From SZUA-152 sp964401355 (GTDB taxonomy: Bacteria; Pseudomonadota; Gammaproteobacteria; SZUA-152): a stretch of DNA of 64,000 nucleotides. The notes beneath the pieces were generated by a model, which saw nothing but the letters and a program-made list of their open reading frames with translations, had not been told where the DNA came from and did no database searches. Shown one piece after another: positions 7,521 to 16,282 of this stretch. The stretch's first letter is position 1. The number at the start of each line of letters is the position of its first letter. The stretch covers positions 1 through 64,000 of the forward strand of contig CAYNYJ010000005.1 of assembly GCA_964401355.1 (NCBI GenBank), given 5' to 3'. A program made the position numbers and the translations under genes.

Positions 7521-9121
7521 GCCGTTTTCTCCTTTTTGTCGGGTAACTGCAATAACTTTTTCATTTTTTTCGAATACAACAAATTGCGCAATTTGCGATG
7601 AGCCATAGCAATGCGGCGCGGATTTGTTACTGACACATCCCCACGCGCCGCCCAGTAGTCGAACAATGCCATCGCTGCTTTCACTAACTCGCTATGCCAG
7701 GAATTCAACACGGCAATGCCATCTCCTCCGGATTCAAGTTCATCGCGCAACTGCTGCGAAGCATGAAAGAAACTGTTTTCTGTATGCTGAAAAAAGGCCT
7801 CGATAATAAATGAGGTATCGCCTTTGGCATCACCCGGTCGCTTGAACCAGGCATCTTTCACTGTGCTGCGCACAAACCCCGAAACCTCTATCGCCGCAGT
7901 TACCAGCGACTGCGCACGCTCGATAAAAATGGTTCGAATATTTTCGTCCAAGAAATAAAGGGGATAGGTAGTTTCGTACCAGCAACGAGCTTTCATGTTG
8001 TCCATGTCATAACCAAAGGCCCACAGTCGCAGTTGCAGTATTTTCTCTGGGTTACGTTTATTGAAAGCGGTGATCACCCGAGCTGCATCACCTAACTCCT
8101 CATCAGCAAGAAAACGTAACCAGTGACGGTAACTCATGCCGCCCGGTTGCGGATGCCGGGGAATAGGCGTGTTGTCTTTTTTATCAAAACTATGCGGACT
8201 CAGCGGATGCTTCCACGGGCCGTTGTAATTGACACCGTAGTTTTGGGTGACGTATTGCGACACCAGTCGGTCGCTTTCCACGCCGCAAATATCGCATTCA
8301 CCCTCGCGGGCATTTTCCCAGTCCAGCCGAATCCGGCGCGGCATGGCCCAGTACATTTGCAGCGGGTTCACGTCAGCAGGGTAGGTATCTCGTCCACCGT
8401 GTTTGGAATCACTGCTACGAGTCGCCGCCATCCACGGAAAAATATCTTCGTCGGTTTGTTTGTCCGCACCATCAGTCAACGACTCGAAATCGCGGCGGCG
8501 CAGCACGTTCAGCCAGACATTGCGCCACAGGGTTTCGGGCAAGCCAGCACTATCCTGTGAGTCCACGATAGCCAAAGTCGTCAACGGCCCACCGCCCCGC
8601 AACGAAGTACGATGCCCTGCCCCGCCACTGGGGGCGTTGGTCTGCAACGTGAACAATGCGCTGGCAGCGCAAACCGGACACAACACTTCCACGCCGCCAC
8701 GCTTGATAAAATGATCCGCATTATTACGCAGAGTGTTGGCACCCGGGGATTCAATTAACAGAGCATCGATAGGCTTGGTATCGCCTTGCAGTTCATCAAA
8801 ATCCTGCATAAAGCGCGGGCCGTCATTGTCCAAATTAAAGGCATGTTGCAAGGGCATAAATTTTTCTTTCAGGATATTGGGGGACGGTGCCGTTTCCAGC
8901 CAGGTTAACCAGTCTTCATTTCTTGCGTCTTCCGGCGGCATGGCCGTCTGCAACAGACCAATGAGGAATTGCATCAGCGCGCCATTGAAATCCGCTCGCG
9001 GTGCATTCAGCGCAACGATGGGGTTATCTTCGTGGCCATCGGTTATCTGCCAGGGGGCGATCATTTCCTTCGTCCCGCTGGCGCGACGGACTGACAACCA
9101 ATTAACTGTGATTAGATCCAT
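7517..9121 (-). CDS. cse1: Cascade large subunit Cse1 (CasA/Cas8e)
   Basis: This 534-aa protein begins MDLITVNWLSVRRASGTKEM, matching the family start, and carries EVLCPVCAASALFTLQT and a later CDICGVESDRL cysteine pair. Cse1 recognises the PAM, opens the target and recruits Cas3. An in-frame extension to 9205 exists, but the ATG at 9121 fits the family. The start is overlapped by the end of a 65-codon ORF (9102-9299), which suggests coupled translation from a promoter around 9360. Confidence 0.95.
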   Translation of the reverse strand: MDLITVNWLSVRRASGTKEMIAPWQITDGHEDNPIVALNAPRADFNGALMQFLIGLLQTAMPPEDARNEDWLTWLETAPSPNILKEKFMPLQHAFNLDNDGPRFMQDFDELQGDTKPIDALLIESPGANTLRNNADHFIKRGGVEVLCPVCAASALFTLQTNAPSGGAGHRTSLRGGGPLTTLAIVDSQDSAGLPETLWRNVWLNVLRRRDFESLTDGADKQTDEDIFPWMAATRSSDSKHGGRDTYPADVNPLQMYWAMPRRIRLDWENAREGECDICGVESDRLVSQYVTQNYGVNYNGPWKHPLSPHSFDKKDNTPIPRHPQPGGMSYRHWLRFLADEELGDAARVITAFNKRNPEKILQLRLWAFGYDMDNMKARCWYETTYPLYFLDENIRTIFIERAQSLVTAAIEVSGFVRSTVKDAWFKRPGDAKGDTSFIIEAFFQHTENSFFHASQQLRDELESGGDGIAVLNSWHSELVKAAMALFDYWAARGDVSVTNPRRIAMAHRKLRNLLYSKKMKKLLQLPDKKEKTA

Positions 9122-9299
9122 CTGTCTTTTCTCCCTGCGCTTGATATATGGGATCGTTAACTGCCTCCGTAGCCTGCCATTCAAGCACAATAAAAGTACC
9201 GTCATCTAATTCGACCCGCCCCAAACTTCCCCTGCGCCGCATTTCTAAAATCAGCTGCTCAGGGCGTGATAAAAAATGGGTTGCCAATATTTCTAACAT
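9102..9299 (-). CDS. Small ORF of unknown function leading the Cascade operon
   Basis: This 65-aa ORF starts with ATG at 9299, preceded by a strong AGGAGG at ideal spacing, and ends 20 nt inside cse1. The sequence MLEILATHFLSRPEQLILEM, then a basic RRRGSLGRVELDDGTF segment, is acidic/basic mixed with no membrane segment. I do not recognise it with confidence. Its length and the LILEMRRRG...VELDDGTFIVL pattern loosely recall Phd-type antitoxins, which is only a guess. It would be the first gene translated from the putative CreR-controlled promoter. It could be a real small protein or a leader peptide that sets cse1 translation. Confidence 0.6.
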   Translation of the reverse strand: MLEILATHFLSRPEQLILEMRRRGSLGRVELDDGTFIVLEWQATEAVNDPIYQAQGEKTDGSNHS

Positions 9300-9358
9300 T
9301 ACCGCCTCCTAATTCCACGATCATCCAGATGCCGCCACAGGGGTGAAACAATAATTGC

Positions 9359-9383
9359 AAGTATATATGGAAATATTTTTGAA
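9359..9383 (-). promoter_or_regulatory. Putative Cascade operon promoter and guide-RNA target site
   Basis: On the minus strand TATACT (plus 9360-9365) is a good -10 box about 60 nt before the 65-codon ORF; no strong -35 is visible. On the plus strand the same place reads AAG (9359-9361), the canonical I-E PAM, followed by TATATATGGAAATATTT (9362-9378). That stretch matches the start of the pseudo-spacer at 9444-9460 at 16 of 17 positions. Cascade loaded with that guide would sit on the -10 box. Confidence 0.65.
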
Positions 9384-9414
9384 GCGTGTTGTGTTTATTT
9401 CATGTTAAAATTTT

Positions 9415-9520
9415 AACTTCCCCTTCGAGAAGGGGATGAACCATATATATGGAAGTATTTGGAACCCGTTCCCCACACCCGTGGGGTTTGTACAGGGGCT
9501 AACGCCCCTGTACTTCTTCT
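9415..9520 (+). ncRNA. CreR/CreA-like crRNA-resembling regulatory RNA
   Basis: This is a stand-alone unit on the strand opposite to cas. Pseudo-repeat 1 (9415-9443) keeps TTCCCC, GGGG and the handle ATGAACC of the array repeat, but its stem is CCCCTT/AAGGGG instead of CCCCAC/GTGGGG, so the changes are compensated and the hairpin is kept. A 22-nt spacer (9444-9465) follows. Pseudo-repeat 2 (9466-9486) is identical to the first 21 nt of the repeat except for its first base. Upstream is an extended -10 (TGTTAAAAT, 9403-9411); downstream is a terminator hairpin. The spacer seed matches a PAM-flanked site at the Cascade promoter. Known CreR guides make Cascade repress its own operon with partial pairing. 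An alternative is a dead two-repeat array. Confidence 0.75.
9490..9520 (+). terminator. Rho-independent terminator of the CreR-like RNA
   Basis: The arms GTACAGGGGC and GCCCCTGTAC form a perfect 10-bp stem with a 4-nt loop, followed by TTCTTCTTCTT on the plus strand. It overlaps the last codons of cas3, which converges with this RNA gene. Confidence 0.75.
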
Positions 9521-12282
9521 TCTTCCTTCATCAAACCTATTTCCGGGCTGTAATAAAATGCCATCGTTGCACCGTCCTTGCTGAGCGCCATTCCTTTCCA
9601 CAAACCATCGTCAACGGCCACCAATGGCAACAACACTCCCCACTTGCCTTTGGCGGGTAGCCGTTCGCGGCAGGTTTCGATTATCTCGGCAGTGATATTT
9701 TCAGTGGCTGCCTCACTGGCGATCAGGTCGCACCGCATTTGCACGGCGCTACGTGGCCAGGCGTGATCAATTTCGTTGATCCAGGGTTCCAGGTTTTTTC
9801 CATTCCAGCGGGCAAGATAGACGGTGGTGGTTTCCACTTCGGCGAGTCGGGTCGGTGTCTTTGTCTCATCCCACCAGCGGTTTTCATCTTCGCCGTTATA
9901 GCCGTCTGCAATATTCAGCGTGTTGAGTGCGCCCAAACTGCCACTGGCACTGGCGCGTCCTTCTGCTTCCATTGAGGCTGCATCCAGGGCCGGTGGATAT
10001 TCTGTGCAGGCGTAGACGCCTTCGATCAAGCGACGGGCATCGTCGGGCATGCGGAAACCGCCGCGTTTTTTAAGCAGATGGGCAGTGCGCCAAATTTGCC
10101 CATGATGGGGGTAAACATAACTGGTGCCCTTTAAATAATCCTTGAACCAATTGGCGCTGACATCACCGCCCGGGTCGGGGCCATTGACGACCAGCACGGG
10201 CTCGCCGCGCTCACCACGCTGATGACGGTGCAAACGCCCGGCACGCTGGATGATAAGGTCGACGGGTGCGAGGTCGGTGATCAGCAAATCAAAATCGAGA
10301 TCCAGGGATTGCTCTACGACCTGGGTGGCGATGAGTACCTGTCCCCGGCGCTCGTCAGCGGTACTTTTCGGGCCGAAACGTTTGACGATGCGATTTTCAA
10401 TATCCAGCCGATCCTGCATGGCGTAGCGGGCATGGAACAAATCAATAGGCCAATCCGGGTGCTGGGCGCGCAAATGGTCGAAGGATTCACGGGCATCGCC
10501 AACAGTATTGCGTATCCAGCAGGCGCACTGCCCGGTATTAACAGCAGCTACCAACCGATTTTCGACATCCGCAAGCCCATGCACCATTTCCACTCTGACT
10601 TTACGACGCACACTGTCACGGGTGGCCACTGTTGTTTCATCAAGATTTTCTGAATGCACACGGGTGAACAGTGGATAGTCATCTTCACCCGTTTTGTTCA
10701 ATTCTCGATTAGCCCAGCCTGCTCCCTTGGCAAAGGCATTGACCAGCTGTTGGCGTTGTTTGGTGGGCAAGGTTGCGGAAAGTAGAATGGCACTGCCGCC
10801 ACTGGCGGCATGGGCTTGCAACAGATCGCGCAACAGGCGATTCATGTAGTCATCACAGGCATGGACTTCATCCACCACCAATAACTTACCGAGCAAACCC
10901 AACAAGCGAAGAGACTGATGGCGCGACGGCAATATGGCCATCAACGCCTGATCAATAGTGCCCACACCGACTTCCGCCAGCAGTGCCTTCTTTCGGTTAT
11001 CCGCCAGCCAAGCACCGCAATGACTGCCTGCGGTTTCGGTGTTGTCGCCATAGTCTGATTTCTCAGTTGTTGTGATGGCGGTTACCGACGACATAATCGC
11101 TTGTCGGAAATTTGCCGAAAGATCGCGTGCTCCGTGAGCCAGTACCAACGAAGGTTTAATGTCTCCCTGAAATAAACGTTGATAAACTTTGGCCATGCGG
11201 TCATACATGGCATTGGCAGTGGCCATGGTGGGCAACCCAAAATAGAAGCCCTGTGAATTCCCGGCCGCCATCATGCGATGCACCAGCATCAGCGCCGCCT
11301 CGGTCTTTCCTGCGCCGGTCACGTCTTCGAGGATAAATAACTGCGGGCCTGCTGGCAGAGGTAGCTGTTCACAATAGGCTTGCAAAGGTGTCGGCGTGAA
11401 TATTGAAGTTGCTGTTGGTGAAAATAGGTCTTGAAAACTCATGCTACCGGCAACTTGTGATGGCAAAAGCTCTGTGGCGGAAATAGCAGTCTCTGCGCGT
11501 GAAAGGGCTATTTGCCAATAATCAGGAAGCGATTGTGTACTGTCTGTAAAGGGAAAATAATCGGTATTGGAACCCAGCCAATCACACAACACTGCAAATC
11601 CGGCCAGCCACCAAGACGCCGTCTGGCTTATCTCAAGAGCGGGTTGTGGAAATGGCGTTGCGGGCGGCAAAAGCAAGCTCGCAACATCGGCAACAAATTC
11701 ACGAGCAGCGTCAACATCCTGGGGCTCGAAATAATCACGGCACATTCCTTCCGGTTTGGGTGGCACACCGTGATGACCAATCATGGCCTGCATCCAGTAT
11801 TCCAGGCCTGTGGGCAGATTGCCGGTAAGCAAACCACCCGACCTTTGTTTTGACAATAAACCCAGCTGACGAAAGCGCTTACGTAGATGATCTTGCCAAA
11901 GCATGAATCCCAGATTGTCATGTCGCGGAGAATCACTGCATGCCCGGTCTCGTTGTTGCAACGCCCCAAACAGATCAGGCCGAAGGTTTTGAAAACTGGC
12001 AGAAAATTTTCCAATGTCATGTAAAGTTAAGAAAAAGGGCAACCAGTCTAAAAGCTCCACCGCCTCCAGCCCTGTCAATCGCACCAAGGACTCGCGCAAG
12101 TGGTGGTGCCTTCTCAACAACACGACCCCAACCGCCGCCACATCCAAGCAGTGAAACGGCAACAGATGATAAGGGGCACCGTCTTCATCCGTCTTCCGGG
12201 CCTTGCCCCAATAACGAAAATAACGGGCCTTTTTGTCGGTAGCTGTATTTGCGGGAACGTCCATATTCCTTTGTTTTAACAT
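9499..12282 (-). CDS. cas3: CRISPR helicase-nuclease Cas3
   Basis: The product is 927 aa. The N-terminal HD nuclease domain has HCLDVAAVG and LTLHDIGKFSASFQ. The SF2 helicase follows, with Walker A in EDVTGAGKTEAAL, the DEVH box in VVDEVHACDD, and motif VI in IIQRAGRLHRH. Cas3 is recruited by Cse1 to a full R-loop and degrades the target. Either the ATG at 12282 or the one at 12264 could be used. It lies upstream of, but separated from, the Cascade operon by a 199-bp gap carrying the CreR-like unit, so it probably has its own promoter. Confidence 0.97.
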   Translation of the reverse strand: MLKQRNMDVPANTATDKKARYFRYWGKARKTDEDGAPYHLLPFHCLDVAAVGVVLLRRHHHLRESLVRLTGLEAVELLDWLPFFLTLHDIGKFSASFQNLRPDLFGALQQRDRACSDSPRHDNLGFMLWQDHLRKRFRQLGLLSKQRSGGLLTGNLPTGLEYWMQAMIGHHGVPPKPEGMCRDYFEPQDVDAAREFVADVASLLLPPATPFPQPALEISQTASWWLAGFAVLCDWLGSNTDYFPFTDSTQSLPDYWQIALSRAETAISATELLPSQVAGSMSFQDLFSPTATSIFTPTPLQAYCEQLPLPAGPQLFILEDVTGAGKTEAALMLVHRMMAAGNSQGFYFGLPTMATANAMYDRMAKVYQRLFQGDIKPSLVLAHGARDLSANFRQAIMSSVTAITTTEKSDYGDNTETAGSHCGAWLADNRKKALLAEVGVGTIDQALMAILPSRHQSLRLLGLLGKLLVVDEVHACDDYMNRLLRDLLQAHAASGGSAILLSATLPTKQRQQLVNAFAKGAGWANRELNKTGEDDYPLFTRVHSENLDETTVATRDSVRRKVRVEMVHGLADVENRLVAAVNTGQCACWIRNTVGDARESFDHLRAQHPDWPIDLFHARYAMQDRLDIENRIVKRFGPKSTADERRGQVLIATQVVEQSLDLDFDLLITDLAPVDLIIQRAGRLHRHQRGERGEPVLVVNGPDPGGDVSANWFKDYLKGTSYVYPHHGQIWRTAHLLKKRGGFRMPDDARRLIEGVYACTEYPPALDAASMEAEGRASASGSLGALNTLNIADGYNGEDENRWWDETKTPTRLAEVETTTVYLARWNGKNLEPWINEIDHAWPRSAVQMRCDLIASEAATENITAEIIETCRERLPAKGKWGVLLPLVAVDDGLWKGMALSKDGATMAFYYSPEIGLMKEEEEVQGR

Positions 12283-12436
12283 TCCAGTTCAGTCAAAACA
12301 AACGGAATCTATTTATAGTCGTCGAGGACTGCACTCGGGTTTTTACGGGCGATATATTTCAGATCAATGCAGCCTCTAACCTGGACTGTTTGCTGTGAGC
12401 TTTGATTTCCAACACACATCGACGGGCGCTTCGCGC

Positions 12437-12994
12437 TTAACCCTTTATAAAATGCTCACGATAATATTTCAGCTCATTTATGGAATCACGAGTATCATCC
12501 AGCGCCAGATGGCTGGAGTCCTTTTTAAAGCCTTTGGCGACATCGGGCGCCCAACGCATGGCCAGTTCTTTGAGGGTGCTGACGTCGAGGTTGCGGTACA
12601 TAAAGAAGTCTTCCAGTTCGGGCATGCAACGTGCGAGAAAACGGCGATCCTGACAGATGCTGTTACCGCACATGGGTGATTTACCCTTGGGTACGTATTG
12701 TTGTAAAAAGGCGAGGGTCTGTTGCTCGGCCTCGGCCTCGGTGATGGTGCTCTCTTTCACCCGTTTGGTGAGGCCGGAACCACCGTGTTGTTTGGTGTTC
12801 CACTCGTCCATGCCCGACATGATGTCATCGCTTTGATGAATGGCCAGCATCGGCCCTTCGACGAGGATATTCAGCTCACTGTCGGTGATGATGGTGGCAA
12901 TTTCTATAATGACGTCATTTTGGGTATCCAGACCGGTCATTTCCAGATCAATCCAGATCAGGTTTTTTTCATTGGGTTCCGGATTCGCGGACAT
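12437..12994 (-). CDS. orn: Oligoribonuclease
   Basis: This is a 185-aa DEDDh 3'-5' exonuclease with DLEMTGLD, the middle acids in NSICQDRRF and the final HLALDDTRDSI. Orn degrades 2-5-nt RNAs, including pGpG left from cyclic-di-GMP, and is essential in many gammaproteobacteria. It faces the cytochrome, phhB and rsgA genes, and orn next to rsgA is a common gammaproteobacterial neighbourhood. The 154 bp between it and cas3 hold no gene. Confidence 0.97.
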   Translation of the reverse strand: MSANPEPNEKNLIWIDLEMTGLDTQNDVIIEIATIITDSELNILVEGPMLAIHQSDDIMSGMDEWNTKQHGGSGLTKRVKESTITEAEAEQQTLAFLQQYVPKGKSPMCGNSICQDRRFLARCMPELEDFFMYRNLDVSTLKELAMRWAPDVAKGFKKDSSHLALDDTRDSINELKYYREHFIKG

Positions 12995-13185
12995 AAAAAT
13001 CTCTCACACAGGATTATTGGGGTACGCTACAAACAATACCTGCCGATACTAACAGAGCAGTCAATAAAATATACTGAGCGCCCGCGCCACGGCGCATACT
13101 TGTTGACGGGCCTTTTGTTAACCGGCCATGTCAACTAAACTCTGGAGACAGGCCGCACTGAGCAGTCGCTGAATGGAAACACTTT

Positions 13186-13533
13186 ATGACGATTTTTGTG
13201 AAAAACATTTTTAAGACCACCATTTTTAAGACCACCATTGTTAAAAACTTGTTAATAGCTGCGGTTTTATTCATGACCGGCTTAACGACCCCCATATTGG
13301 CCGCCGACCGCGTCCCCGATGCTGAACAGGGCAAGGTGTTACACGAGAAGAATTGTATGGAATGCCACGACAATCGCCAGTACACGCGGCCCAATCGCAT
13401 CATCCATACCTTTGAGGATCTGCATGCCCGGGTGGAGTTTTGCGACACTGCCTCAAATGCCGGCTTTTCCTTTAATGACATTGATGACGTGGTGGAATAC
13501 CTCAACGTCAATTTTTATAAATTTATAAAGTAA
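13186..13533 (+). CDS. Small periplasmic c-type cytochrome
   Basis: This 115-aa protein has a signal peptide (hydrophobic LLIAAVLFMTGL, cleavage near ILAAD) and one heme-attachment motif, CMECH, at about residues 57-61. A distal Met or His axial ligand is not obvious. The N-terminal KTTIFKTTIV comes from a short DNA duplication. Single-heme proteins of this kind shuttle electrons in the periplasm; the partner is unknown. phhB follows after 31 nt, perhaps co-transcribed, though no functional link is evident. Confidence 0.85.
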   Translation: MTIFVKNIFKTTIFKTTIVKNLLIAAVLFMTGLTTPILAADRVPDAEQGKVLHEKNCMECHDNRQYTRPNRIIHTFEDLHARVEFCDTASNAGFSFNDIDDVVEYLNVNFYKFIK

Positions 13534-13564
13534 ATCTAAACGAAATTTTCTAAAGGCAATACGC

Positions 13565-13906
13565 ATGTCAAAGCTCACCGAAAAATCCTGCAAACCCTGC
13601 GAAGGTGGGGTCAAGCCCCTCAGTGCCGATGAGGCACAATCGATGTTGGCGCAACTGAACGGCTGGGAGCTCAACGCCGACAGCAAGCTTATCCATCAAA
13701 CGTTTCGCTTCAAAAATTATTACCAAACCATGGCCTTTGTGAATGCCGTGGCCTGGATCGCGCATCAGGATGACCACCATCCCGACATGGAAGTGAGTTA
13801 TAACCGCTGTCTGATTAACTTCAGCACTCACGCCATCGGCGGGCTTTCGGAAAATGATTTCATTTGTGCCGCCAAGATTGATGCCCTGTTGAAATCCGAT
13901 GCCTAA
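13565..13906 (+). CDS. phhB: Pterin-4a-carbinolamine dehydratase
   Basis: This 113-aa protein has the family core WIAHQDDHHPDMEVSYNRC, in which the histidine cluster forms the active site. The enzyme dehydrates 4a-hydroxytetrahydrobiopterin to recycle the phenylalanine hydroxylase cofactor. No phhA is visible in the window, so the protein may serve another pterin role. The N-terminal KSCKPCEGG is a recurring bacterial extension. The 166 bp after it, up to rsgA, carry no evident gene. Confidence 0.95.
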   Translation: MSKLTEKSCKPCEGGVKPLSADEAQSMLAQLNGWELNADSKLIHQTFRFKNYYQTMAFVNAVAWIAHQDDHHPDMEVSYNRCLINFSTHAIGGLSENDFICAAKIDALLKSDA

Positions 13907-14072
13907 AATGGCATCACGCGTTTCTCATCCCTTTCGCAACATCCTCTTCACCACACTTCTCCTCACCAAGCAGGCATTATGAATCCGTATTTTCCGACTT
14001 GCCGTTATTTTTTCGGCACCCGTATTTTCCGCATCACTGATTTTCACTTCAAGCGTCCGTCCCAAAGCCACC

Positions 14073-15113
14073 ATGGCAAAACGTAAGCTGACTCGCCAAC
14101 AGGCGTGGCGTGCAGAAAAGATCCAGGCCGAACGCCTGGCGCGCGCTCAAAGGAAAGTTGCTGTGGTCGAGTCCGCACTCGAAGGCAGTGAACTCGGCCC
14201 CGAGCGGGCGGGCCGTGTCATCACTCGCTACGGGGCGCAGGTTGAACTCGAAGATGCACAACACCGCCGCTATCGCTGCCTGATGCGCCGCAACCTTCCC
14301 GCCCTGGTCTGTGGTGACCGGGTAGTGTGGCAGGCCGGACCGGACAATACCGGCGTGGTGGTGGCCATGGAGCCTCGCGACAGCCTGCTGGAACGTCCTG
14401 ATGCCGACAATCAGCTGAAACCGGTGGCCGCCAATATCAATCAGATTCTGGTGGTCGCCGCGCCAGAACCCGTGCTGGATATCGATCTCATCAACCGCTA
14501 TTTTGTCGCGGCAGAAATGACCGAGATCCAGCCGGTGCTGATCATCAACAAAATCGACCTGCTCAGCGAAAAGGCTTTTGCCAAACTTCAACGTCGTTTT
14601 CAGGCGTATCGAGATATCGGCTACCCCGTCATCTACGCCACCACCAAACACAGCGGCGGATTGGACGACTTATTGGAACACCTGGTCGATAAAACCAGCA
14701 TCTTCGTCGGCCAATCCGGGGTGGGAAAATCCTCGTTGATTCAGGTCTTGTTGCCCGATCTCGAATTACGCGTCAACACGCTCTCAGAAAGAAGCAAAGA
14801 AGGGCGACACACCACCACCACCACCCAGCTTTATCATTTCCCTGCCGGGGGCGAACTGGTCGATTCACCCGGCATTCGCGCCTTCCGTCTGGGACATGCC
14901 AGCATCCGGCAAATCACTGAAGGCTTTCGAGAATTTCACCCCTATATTGGGCAATGTCGCTTCAGTAATTGCCGGCACACCGTAGAACCCGACTGTGCAT
15001 TGTTGGCCGCCGTGGCCGATGGAGAAATATCCACCGACCGCTTTGAGAGCTACCAACGCATCATTACCACCACCGAAGATTTAGTGGATACACGCAACAA
15101 ACAAAAGAAATAG
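14073..15113 (+). CDS. rsgA: Ribosome small-subunit GTPase RsgA
   Basis: This is a 346-aa circularly permuted GTPase. An OB-fold (RYRCLMRRNLPALVCGDRV) is followed by the G4 motif NKIDLL, then G1 in GQSGVGKSSLI, and G3 in VDSPGIR. The C-terminal zinc knuckle is CRFSNCRHTVEPDC. RsgA checks late 30S subunit maturation and releases RbfA, which is also encoded in this window. The basic N terminus (MAKRKLTRQQAWR) is typical of gammaproteobacterial RsgA. Confidence 0.97.
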   Translation: MAKRKLTRQQAWRAEKIQAERLARAQRKVAVVESALEGSELGPERAGRVITRYGAQVELEDAQHRRYRCLMRRNLPALVCGDRVVWQAGPDNTGVVVAMEPRDSLLERPDADNQLKPVAANINQILVVAAPEPVLDIDLINRYFVAAEMTEIQPVLIINKIDLLSEKAFAKLQRRFQAYRDIGYPVIYATTKHSGGLDDLLEHLVDKTSIFVGQSGVGKSSLIQVLLPDLELRVNTLSERSKEGRHTTTTTQLYHFPAGGELVDSPGIRAFRLGHASIRQITEGFREFHPYIGQCRFSNCRHTVEPDCALLAAVADGEISTDRFESYQRIITTTEDLVDTRNKQKK

Positions 15114-15201
15114 CGCGTATCCTGTACCCAAGCGGCATTGAGACACCACGATACTTGTGATGTGCATCACGCGGCACTGAAATGGATTTTAGTAAAATGA
15201 T

Positions 15202-15451
15202 CAGTGCTGCCCCGTTAACTCTTTGTTCGTCATGCTGGCGAAGGCCGGCATCCAGAAAGTCGTTGCACCACCAAAAGTAGGCGCTCTTAGGCGAAAGTAA
15301 GCGCTCTTAGGCGACCACTGAATTCCGACCTACGCCGGAATGACGGGAAGGGGTTGTCTAGGTTCATGTCTCCAATACTACTGAATGCGCTATACACCAA
15401 GTGTGCTGCCAGTTGCAGCAGAACAAGATCCAAGTTAACGGGACAGCACTG
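15202..15451. mobile_element. MITE copy B
   Basis: This 250-bp element has ends CAGTGCTGCCCCGTTAACT and AAGTTAACGGGACAGCACTG. Flanks are TAAAATGAT (left) and TAAAATGGG (right), a 9-bp duplication with two mismatches. It is nearly identical to copy C over its whole length, including the segment GTCTCCAATACTACTGAATG, and carries two GTAGGCGCTCTTAGG-like units. It lies directly upstream of the outer-membrane protein gene. Confidence 0.88.
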
Positions 15452-15497
15452 TAAAATGGGATATACACACGAAAATAGCCACTGGGAAACTGTGAAG

Positions 15498-16226
15498 ATG
15501 CCGATGATCAAACATCAGGGAAAAAACATTATTGTCGCATTGGCCGTCAGCTTCACGCTGCTGCCTTGTGCCTTCGCGGCCAACATCGACAACGTCGGCA
15601 GCCTGTTACAGCCTGAATTTAAAGACCTCACCGCCGATCTGGGCGCAGCACTCAGCTACAAGGCGATTCGCCCTGCCGAACCCATGGGCAGCTTGGGCTT
15701 CGACATCGGCTTCGAAATCACCAGCACCAAAATGGAAAGCAACGCGCTGGAACTGGCCACCTCGGGCAATGCCCCCAGCCAGCTGCTGGTTCCCAAGTTG
15801 CACATCAGCAAAGGCCTGCCGTTTGGTTTCGATATCGGTGCGTTTTACACTTCCGTGCCTTCCAGCAACATTGGCCTGATCGGCGGTGAACTCAGTTATG
15901 CCCTCTACGAGGGCGGCACCTTCAGCCCCGCCGTGTCCATTCGCGGCACCTTTTCGCGGCTCACTGGCGTGGATCAGCTGAACTTGACCACCAAGGGACT
16001 GGAACTCTCTATTTCCAAAGGTTTTGCCTTTTTCACACCCTACGCCGGCATCGGCCAAGTGTGGATCGACAGTGACACCAATACCGGGCTGGAAGACGAG
16101 AGCCTCACCAAAAGCAAATATTTTCTCGGGATTAACTTCAATCTAGGTTTGATTAATTTTGCCGCAGAAACGGAACAGACCGGCGATAACACCTCGACCA
16201 GCGCCAAAATCGGCGTCCGCTTTTAA
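15498..16226 (+). CDS. Predicted outer-membrane beta-barrel protein
   Basis: This 242-aa protein has a signal peptide (IIVALAVSFTLLPCAFA, cleavage after FAA) followed by alternating amphipathic strands, and ends in GVRF, a typical BAM recognition end. I do not recognise a specific family. The overall pattern resembles small OmpW/OmpA-barrel-like proteins. An in-frame extension runs upstream into MITE copy B and is not part of the gene. The start may be at 15498 or 15504. The native promoter may have been altered by the MITE, which ends 46 bp before the start. Confidence 0.8.
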   Translation: MPMIKHQGKNIIVALAVSFTLLPCAFAANIDNVGSLLQPEFKDLTADLGAALSYKAIRPAEPMGSLGFDIGFEITSTKMESNALELATSGNAPSQLLVPKLHISKGLPFGFDIGAFYTSVPSSNIGLIGGELSYALYEGGTFSPAVSIRGTFSRLTGVDQLNLTTKGLELSISKGFAFFTPYAGIGQVWIDSDTNTGLEDESLTKSKYFLGINFNLGLINFAAETEQTGDNTSTSAKIGVRF

Positions 16227-16282
16227 TCGCTATCGTTAAAAACTGTTGTTAATCGCTAACAAACAACCCCAAGCGAAAGAAA

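Noticed and set aside
12283..12436. A second target of the CreR-like spacer upstream of cas3
   Set aside because: Neither strand contains the TATATATGG seed with an AAG next to it.
15354..15497. N-terminal extension of the barrel protein
   Set aside because: It is MITE copy B sequence; the signal peptide starts at 15498 or 15504.
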